Shown: piece after piece, positions 1 through 3,508 of the stretch
How the letters are laid out: the number at the start of each line of letters is the position of its first letter
How positions within the stretch are numbered: position 1 is the stretch's first letter
Assembly (NCBI GenBank): GCA_024684065.1
Contig: JAIKXO010000226.1
Span: 1 to 6,044, forward strand
Length of the DNA stretch: 6,044 nucleotides
Direction: 5' to 3'
Source: Lachnospiraceae bacterium
GTDB lineage: Bacteria > Bacillota_A > Clostridia > Lachnospirales > Lachnospiraceae
Translations under genes and position numbers: made by a program
Notes under the pieces: model-generated
Told to the model about the DNA's origin: nothing
Databases searched by the model: none
What the model saw: the letters and a program-made list of their open reading frames with translations, nothing else

Positions 1-1764
1 GACGAGGCCGGTCTTGCGACGATAAGGCATACGGCTTCCCATGTTCTGGCTCAGGCCCTCAAGCGCCTGTATCCCGATATACAGCTTGCGATAGGACCTT
101 CCACAAAGGACGGTTTTTATTACGATGTGGACAGCGATGTCGTGCTGACGACAGAAGATTTCGACAAGATAGAAGCGGAAATGAAGAAGATCGTCAAGGA
201 GGATCTTAAGCTTGAGCGTTTTGAGATGGAGCGTTCCGATGCGATCAAATTCTTCGAAGAGCGGAATGAGACTTACAAGGTAAAGCTTATAGAGGATCTT
301 CCCGAGGATGCGGTAATAAGCATGTACAGGCAGGGAGAGTTCACGGATCTTTGTGCCGGTCCTCACATTATGTCAACCAAAGGCGTAAAGGCCTTCAAGC
401 TTATGAAGCTTGCCGGGGCATACTGGAGGGGCGATTCCAAAAACAAGATGCTGACCCGTATCTACGGTACGGCTTTTGCAAAGCAGTCCGAGCTCGACGC
501 CTATCTTTTTATGCTCGAGGAGGCAAAGCAGAGGGATCACCGTAAGATAGGAAAAGAAATGAAGCTCTTCATGTTTTCCGATGAGGGGCCGGGTTTCCCG
601 TTCTTCCTTCCAAACGGCATGATTCTCAGAAACGAACTGATGAAATACTGGCGCGAGGTGCATGAGAGGAACGGCTATCAGGAGATCGAGACCCCGGTAA
701 TGCTCGACCAGCATTTATGGGTAACGAGCGGACACTGGGATCATTACCAGAAAAATATGTACACGGCACAGGTGGCTTCGGGAGAGGATGAACAGCTTTT
801 CTGCATAAAGCCCATGAACTGTCCGGGATCCATACTGGTATATAAGAACCAGCCCCGTTCCTACAGGGAGCTGCCTTTAAGATATGCGGAGGTGGGACTT
901 GTTCACCGTTACGAAGAGAGCGGAGCTCTTCACGGTCTTATGAGGGTCAGGGCCTTCCATCAGGACGATGCCCATGAATTTCTTTCGATGGACCAGATCG
1001 AAGATGAAGTCGCACATATCGTTCATGTTGTAAATGAAGTATATGAGAAGCTCGAATTTAAATACCATGTGGAGCTTTCCACGATGCCCGAGGATCATAT
1101 GGGTTCTCTGGAGGACTGGGAGAAAGCCACAAACGGCTTAAAGAGAGCTCTTGAAAATCTGGGCATGGAGTATGAGATAAACGAGGGAGACGGAGCTTTC
1201 TACGGACCCAAGATAGACTTCCACGTTGAGGACTGTCTCGGCAGGACCTGGCAGTGCGCTACCTGTCAGCTGGATTTCCAGCTTCCGCAGAATTTCGAAC
1301 TCACCTATATCGGAGCCGACGGCGAGGAACACAGGCCCGTTATGATACACAGGGTTGTATTCGGTTCGGTCGAGCGATTTATTGGCGTTATGATCGAGAA
1401 CTATGCCGGTAAATTCCCTACCTGGCTTTCGCCTGTACAGGCCAGAGTTCTTCCGATCTCCGACAAGTTCAATGAGTATGCGGATGAGATCGTTTCAAAG
1501 CTCAAGGCAGCAGGCATACGTGCGGAGGCAGATGAGCGCTCGGAGAAGATAGGCTTTAAGATCAGGGAGGCACGGCTTGAGCGCATACCTTATATGCTCG
1601 TTGTCGGGGCCAAGGAGGCCGAGAACGGTACCGTTTCCGTTCGCTCGCGCTTTGAAGGCGATGAGGGAAGCAAAAATATCGGCGACTTTATTGAGGATGT
1701 AACGAAGGAGATCGCCGACAGAGTCCGCCGTGAGGATAAGGTTGAGGAAAATAAAGAAAAATAA
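1..1764 (+). CDS. thrS: Threonyl-tRNA synthetase, 5' end cut by window edge
   Basis: This cytoplasmic class II synthetase charges tRNA-Thr with threonine and hydrolyses mischarged Ser-tRNA-Thr. The frame is open from base 1 to the TAA at 1762-1764 (587 residues visible). About 60 residues, covering the TGS domain, are missing compared with the usual ~640. Residue numbers here count from base 1. The editing domain shows RHTASH (H10, H14) and DLCAGPH (C118, H122), the expected metal-type editing quartet. The catalytic core has GPGFPFFLPNG (motif 1 region), the VHRYEESGALHGLMRVRAF stretch (motif 2) and HRVVFGSVERF (motif 3). The zinc ligands C274, H325 and H450 are all present and spaced almost as in E. 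coli. The anticodon-binding domain starts near PTWLSPVQARVLP and ends in a charged tail. A GTG at 127 is internal, not the start, because editing-domain sequence lies upstream. Any T-box leader would be outside the window. The gene looks intact. Confidence 0.98.
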   Translation, partial: DEAGLATIRHTASHVLAQALKRLYPDIQLAIGPSTKDGFYYDVDSDVVLTTEDFDKIEAEMKKIVKEDLKLERFEMERSDAIKFFEERNETYKVKLIEDLPEDAVISMYRQGEFTDLCAGPHIMSTKGVKAFKLMKLAGAYWRGDSKNKMLTRIYGTAFAKQSELDAYLFMLEEAKQRDHRKIGKEMKLFMFSDEGPGFPFFLPNGMILRNELMKYWREVHERNGYQEIETPVMLDQHLWVTSGHWDHYQKNMYTAQVASGEDEQLFCIKPMNCPGSILVYKNQPRSYRELPLRYAEVGLVHRYEESGALHGLMRVRAFHQDDAHEFLSMDQIEDEVAHIVHVVNEVYEKLEFKYHVELSTMPEDHMGSLEDWEKATNGLKRALENLGMEYEINEGDGAFYGPKIDFHVEDCLGRTWQCATCQLDFQLPQNFELTYIGADGEEHRPVMIHRVVFGSVERFIGVMIENYAGKFPTWLSPVQARVLPISDKFNEYADEIVSKLKAAGIRAEADERSEKIGFKIREARLERIPYMLVVGAKEAENGTVSVRSRFEGDEGSKNIGDFIEDVTKEIADRVRREDKVEENKEK

Positions 1765-1773
1765 GCGTGAGAC

Positions 1774-1802
1774 TTGACACTGAAACTTTGATGTGTTAAT
1801 CT
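1774..1802 (+). promoter_or_regulatory. Sigma-A-type promoter of the infC operon
   Basis: A perfect -35 TTGACA (1774-1779) is followed by a 17-bp spacer and the -10 TAATCT (1797-1802). The -10 is preceded directly by TGT, giving an extended -10 element. The start of transcription would be near 1809, ten bases past the thrS stop region and ahead of the structured leader. The -10 matches the consensus at only three positions, but these are the most conserved ones, and the TG extension compensates. The position after thrS and before the infC leader fits an independent promoter for infC-rpmI-rplT. Confidence 0.75.
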
Positions 1803-1808
1803 CTCACT

Positions 1809-2021
1809 TGTGTGAATCAAGCAGAGCAGTGCTCTCACCCTGCGGCGCCGTTTCCGGCAGCTTACAGGCGTTAATATTTAAGGATATTAATGTAAGTGCG
1901 TGCTGTTTTGCGGTGCGCACTTATTTAATGCGCCAGACGCATAAGTGATAATTTCGGAAGAGCCGGACGTGTCGGGCGCTGCGGGCAGGCGGTAAGATCC
2001 TCTTCTGCCCGATGGTTTTTT
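1809..2021 (+). promoter_or_regulatory. L20-leader type attenuator RNA upstream of infC
   Basis: In Firmicutes the infC-rpmI-rplT mRNA begins with a structured leader through which ribosomal protein L20 represses its own operon by transcription attenuation. The stretch here has the right position, a length of about 210 nt and a terminal terminator. Visible helices are: a long-range pairing of 1839-1849 with 1975-1985 (11 bp, two G-U); 1853-1858 with 1962-1967 (TCCGGC/GCCGGA); a hairpin 1861-1896 (CTTACA/TGTAAG plus TTAATAT/ATATTAA, with a 4-nt bulge and a 6-nt loop); TAAGTGCG 1893-1900 with CGCACTTA 1916-1923; and ATGCG 1928-1932 with CGCAT 1938-1942. Several of these are mutually exclusive. 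The long-range arm 1975-1985 overlaps the 5' arm of the terminator (1982-1988), so it can act as antiterminator. The L20 role is inferred from family and context. I could not match the sequence to the 23S rRNA site that L20 binds. The 5' boundary is a predicted transcription start. Confidence 0.8.
1982..2021 (+). terminator. Conditional intrinsic terminator in the infC leader
   Basis: CGGGCAG (1982-1988) pairs perfectly with CTGCCCG (2005-2011). Inside, AAGA (1994-1997) pairs with TCTT (2001-2004) around the loop TCC, leaving a GCGGT bulge on the 5' side. Four bases later comes a run of six T (2016-2021). It lies only 24 bases before the infC start codon with no gene before it in this transcript, so it must be regulatory rather than a constitutive operon end. 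Confidence 0.8.
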
Positions 2022-2031
2022 GTGATCAAAT

Positions 2032-2037
2032 GGAGGT
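2032..2037 (+). promoter_or_regulatory. Ribosome binding site that sets the infC start at ATT 2046
   Basis: GGAGGT is a six-base match to the anti-Shine-Dalgarno sequence. It lies 8 nt before the ATT at 2046 and falls inside the longer reading frame that opens at GTG 2022. That GTG follows the terminator T-run and has no Shine-Dalgarno sequence of its own, so this site favours initiation at ATT. Confidence 0.8.
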
Positions 2038-2045
2038 ACAAGGCT

Positions 2046-2552
2046 ATTAGCGATTTATTTATCAATGAACAGATACGGGACAAGGAAGTAAGGGTTATAG
2101 GTCCTGACGGGGAACAGTTGGGAGTCATGTCTGTTAAAGAAGCCCTTCAGGCTGCCGAGGAGGCAGATCTGGATCTGGTAAAGATTGCGCCTACTGCCAA
2201 GCCGCCCGTCTGCAAGATCGTGGATTACGGCAAGTATAAATACGAGCAGACCCGCAAGAGCAAGGAGGCCAAGAAGAAGCAGAGGATCATCGAGATAAAG
2301 GAGATAAGGCTTTCTCCAAATATCGACACGAACGATCTGAACACAAAAGCCAATGCAGCCAGAAAGTTCCTTGAACGCGGAGACAGGGTTAAGGTCACGC
2401 TGCGCTTCAGAGGAAGAGAAATGGCACACATGAATGCGAGTAAACATATCCTGGATGATTTCGCCGAAATGCTGGGCGAAACGGCTGTCATCGAAAAGCC
2501 TGCCAAGACAGAGGGCAGAACGATAACGATGCAGCTTGCGGGGAAAAAATAA
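2046..2552 (+). CDS. infC: Translation initiation factor IF-3 (AUU start)
   Basis: IF3 binds the 30S subunit, keeps 50S away and proofreads the start codon and initiator tRNA. The product (168 residues from ATT 2046) shows both IF3 domains. The N domain has FINEQIRDKEVRVIG near its start and AKPPVCKIVDYGKYKYEQ at its end. A Lys-rich linker follows (KSKEAKKKQ). The C domain has IKEIRLSPNID, NTKANAARKFLERGDRVKV and LRFRGREMAH. Length is normal for the family. I chose ATT over the in-frame GTG at 2022 for three reasons: GGAGGT lies 8 nt upstream of ATT, GTG sits against the attenuator T-run without a ribosome binding site, and ISDLFINEQ aligns with the usual IF3 N-terminus (B. subtilis begins close to IISKDLMINEQ). 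A rare AUU start is the known basis of IF3 autoregulation in E. coli. It is first in an operon with rpmI (24-nt gap) and rplT. Confidence 0.97.
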   Translation: MSDLFINEQIRDKEVRVIGPDGEQLGVMSVKEALQAAEEADLDLVKIAPTAKPPVCKIVDYGKYKYEQTRKSKEAKKKQRIIEIKEIRLSPNIDTNDLNTKANAARKFLERGDRVKVTLRFRGREMAHMNASKHILDDFAEMLGETAVIEKPAKTEGRTITMQLAGKK

Positions 2553-2576
2553 TTTACAGAGGAGGATGAGAATATC

Positions 2577-2768
2577 ATGCCAAAGATGAAGACAAACAGA
2601 TCAGCAGCAAAACGTTTTAAGGTGACAGGCACCGGAAAGTTAAAGAGAAATAAGGCGTACAAGCGCCATATTCTTACCAAGAAATCTCCTAAGACAAAGA
2701 GAAACTTAAGACATGCGGTTATGACGGATTCGACCAACGAGAAGGAAATGAAGAAGATACTTCCGTAA
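2577..2768 (+). CDS. rpmI: 50S ribosomal protein L35 (bL35)
   Basis: This is a small, very basic protein of the large ribosomal subunit, 63 residues, close to the usual 64-66. The start [20 protein letters not shown] and the later [17 protein letters not shown] are characteristic of bL35, as is its place between infC and rplT. A strong AGGAGG (2560-2565) lies 11 nt before the ATG, a slightly long spacing. It is separated from infC by 24 nt and from rplT by 47 nt, with no terminator or promoter visible in either gap, so the three genes are probably co-transcribed and share the L20 attenuator. Codon use looks like that of its neighbours. Nothing is missing. Confidence 0.98.
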   Translation: MPKMKTNRSAAKRFKVTGTGKLKRNKAYKRHILTKKSPKTKRNLRHAVMTDSTNEKEMKKILP

Positions 2769-2815
2769 CTTTGATAACGTTAGCAGTTTGCTTAAGACAG
2801 AAAGGAAGATGAAAA

Positions 2816-3172
2816 ATGGCTAGGATAAAAGGTGGTTTAAACGCAAAGAAGAAGCATAACAGAGTATTAAAGCTGGCAAAGGGCTACAGAGGAGCCCGTT
2901 CAAAGCAGTACAGGGTTGCAAAGCAGTCCGTAATGAGAGCTCTCAATTCCGCATATGCGGGACGTAAGCAGAGAAAGAGAGATTTCAGAAAGCTCTGGAT
3001 CACACGTATCAATGCTGCAGCCCGTATCAACGGTCTTACATACAGCCAGATGATGCACGGCCTTAAGAATGCCGGAATCGATATCAACAGAAAGATGCTG
3101 GCAGAGATGGCTGTAAACGACGCAGCAGGCTTCTCGACACTTGCCGAACTTGCAAAAAGCAAAACGGCTTGA
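2816..3172 (+). CDS. rplT: 50S ribosomal protein L20 (bL20)
   Basis: This protein binds 23S rRNA, is needed early in 50S assembly and represses its own operon in bacteria. The 118-residue product has the full family signature: [39 protein letters not shown], then [20 protein letters not shown] and [19 protein letters not shown]. The basic N-terminal extension (about residues 1-58) threads through rRNA. The globular C-terminal part (about 60-118) is the region known from other bacteria to mediate repression. AAAGGA at 2801-2806 lies 9 nt before the ATG. It is the last protein gene of the infC operon, and its product is the expected ligand of the leader at 1809-2021. The TGA stop (3170-3172) is embedded in the -35 box of the downstream tRNA promoter. 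Confidence 0.98.
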   Translation: MARIKGGLNAKKKHNRVLKLAKGYRGARSKQYRVAKQSVMRALNSAYAGRKQRKRDFRKLWITRINAAARINGLTYSQMMHGLKNAGIDINRKMLAEMAVNDAAGFSTLAELAKSKTA

Positions 3173-3197
3173 CCTGCGGAAAAAAAAATTATACAAT
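3169..3197 (+). promoter_or_regulatory. Promoter of tRNA-Leu, overlapping the rplT stop codon
   Basis: A -35 TTGACC (3169-3174, five of six consensus bases) and a -10 TACAAT (3192-3197, five of six) are separated by exactly 17 bp. The TGA stop of rplT lies inside the -35 box. The spacer contains nine consecutive A (3180-3188). Transcription would begin near 3204, about 20 nt before the mature tRNA. No terminator lies between rplT and the tRNA, so read-through from the ribosomal operon may add to its expression. Confidence 0.7.
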
Positions 3198-3202
3198 AGA
3201 CA

Positions 3203-3221
3203 GCGGCGGTTTTAACGCCGC
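3203..3221 (+). other. GC-rich hairpin in the 5' leader of the tRNA-Leu precursor
   Basis: GCGGCG (3203-3208) and CGCCGC (3216-3221) form a perfect 6-bp stem around GTTTTAA. It lies between the predicted transcription start and the tRNA, four bases before the acceptor stem. There is no T-run after it, so it is not a convincing terminator for rplT. It would be at the very 5' end of the precursor removed by RNase P. Any role in stability is inference. Confidence 0.5.
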
Positions 3222-3225
3222 ATAC

Positions 3226-3309
3226 GCGGAGATGGCGGAATTGGCAGACGCGCAGGCTTCAGGTGCCTGTGGTAGCAATATCGTGAGGGTTCAAGTCCCT
3301 TTCTCCGCA
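3226..3309 (+). tRNA. tRNA-Leu (anticodon CAG)
   Basis: This is an 84-nt class II tRNA. The acceptor arms GCGGAGA (3226-3232) and TCTCCGC (3302-3308) pair perfectly and are followed by discriminator A3309. The D-loop contains the conserved TTGGCAGAC stretch. The anticodon stem CAGGC (3253-3257)/GCCTG (3265-3269) encloses a 7-nt loop TTCAGGT with anticodon CAG (3260-3262), reading CUG. A long variable arm (GGTA/TATC stem with a short loop) fits tRNA-Leu. The T arm has GAGGG, TTCAAGT and CCCTT. CCA is not encoded: ACTG follows the acceptor stem, so it must be added by the nucleotidyltransferase. The gene has its own upstream promoter and a terminator 10 nt downstream. Confidence 0.96.
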
Positions 3310-3318
3310 CTGATAAAT

Positions 3319-3370
3319 AAGGGGGCTGTCGCTTTAGATGATTGATTCATCTGGGCGATGCCCCTTTTTT
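3319..3370 (+). terminator. Intrinsic terminator after tRNA-Leu, probably bidirectional
   Basis: The stem is AAGGGGGC (3319-3326) with GCCCCTTT (3360-3367), continuing as GTCGC (3328-3332) with GCGAT (3355-3359). The apex is AGATGA (3336-3341) with TCATCT (3347-3352) around TTGAT. Six T follow (3365-3370). On the opposite strand the same hairpin is followed by TTATTTA, a weaker U-rich tail, so it could also end transcripts from the convergent helicase and small ORF. Confidence 0.9.
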
Positions 3371-3435
3371 ATGTCCCAAAACAAGGACAGATTGTCAAAA
3401 CTATTTCGATTTTTAATATCTTCTTTTTTTTCCAT
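3334..3435 (-). CDS. Candidate small protein of 33 residues, unknown function
   Basis: I do not recognise this product. An ATG at 3435 (minus strand) opens 33 codons ending in TAA. It is preceded by AGGAGGG (3449-3443) with a 7-nt spacer, the strongest ribosome binding site in this half of the window. The peptide starts MEKKEDIKNRN, has a short aromatic patch (NLSLFWDIKKG) and ends GHRPDESII. It is charged, hydrophilic and lacks a signal peptide or membrane helix, so it does not look like a type I toxin. The same frame is open further upstream, to 3516, but no ribosome binding site was identified for that longer form. The helicase stop lies 73 nt upstream on the same strand, so it could be co-transcribed, as no clear separate promoter is visible. 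Its final codons coincide with the terminator hairpin. It may be a real small gene, a decayed gene remnant or chance. The ribosome binding site is the main support. Confidence 0.42.
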   Translation of the reverse strand: MEKKEDIKNRNSFDNLSLFWDIKKGHRPDESII

Positions 3436-3442
3436 GTCTGTT

Positions 3443-3449
3443 CCCTCCT
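3443..3449 (-). promoter_or_regulatory. Strong ribosome binding site for the 33-residue ORF
   Basis: On the minus strand this reads AGGAGGG, a full Shine-Dalgarno core, placed 7 nt before the ATG at 3435. It is the reason to prefer this ATG over the in-frame ATG at 3516. A perfect site at ideal spacing in a short intergenic region is unlikely to be accidental but does not prove translation. Confidence 0.5.
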
Positions 3450-3508
3450 GTGTAAAGAGTAACATGAATGAAAAAGAGTTAACAGTACATGGGTTGTATA
3501 ATCCTAAT

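Noticed and set aside
373..714. Minus-strand open frame of 113 codons inside thrS, plus similar frames inside infC, rplT and the helicase
   Set aside because: They lie fully within well-supported genes, their products resemble no family I know, and I identified no ribosome binding site for them. They are reading-frame shadows.
2022..2045. GTG at 2022 as the infC start
   Set aside because: It directly follows the T-run of the attenuator and has no Shine-Dalgarno sequence. GGAGGT lies downstream of it and fits ATT 2046, where the product matches the normal IF3 N-terminus.
3203..3221. GCGGCG/CGCCGC hairpin as the rplT operon terminator
   Set aside because: There is no T-run on its 3' side; ATACGCGG and then the tRNA follow. 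In the reverse direction the T-rich stretch is about a dozen bases away from the stem.
3226..3309. tRNA-Leu 3' end as an integration (att) site for a mobile element carrying the helicase
   Set aside because: No second copy of the tRNA 3' end, no integrase and no recombination module is visible in the window. A change of strand alone is not evidence of insertion.
3497..3502. A perfect TATAAT on the plus strand
   Set aside because: No recognisable -35 lies 16-18 bp upstream and no supported gene lies downstream on that strand. It is probably chance in an AT-rich gap, though an antisense transcript to the helicase 3' end cannot be excluded.
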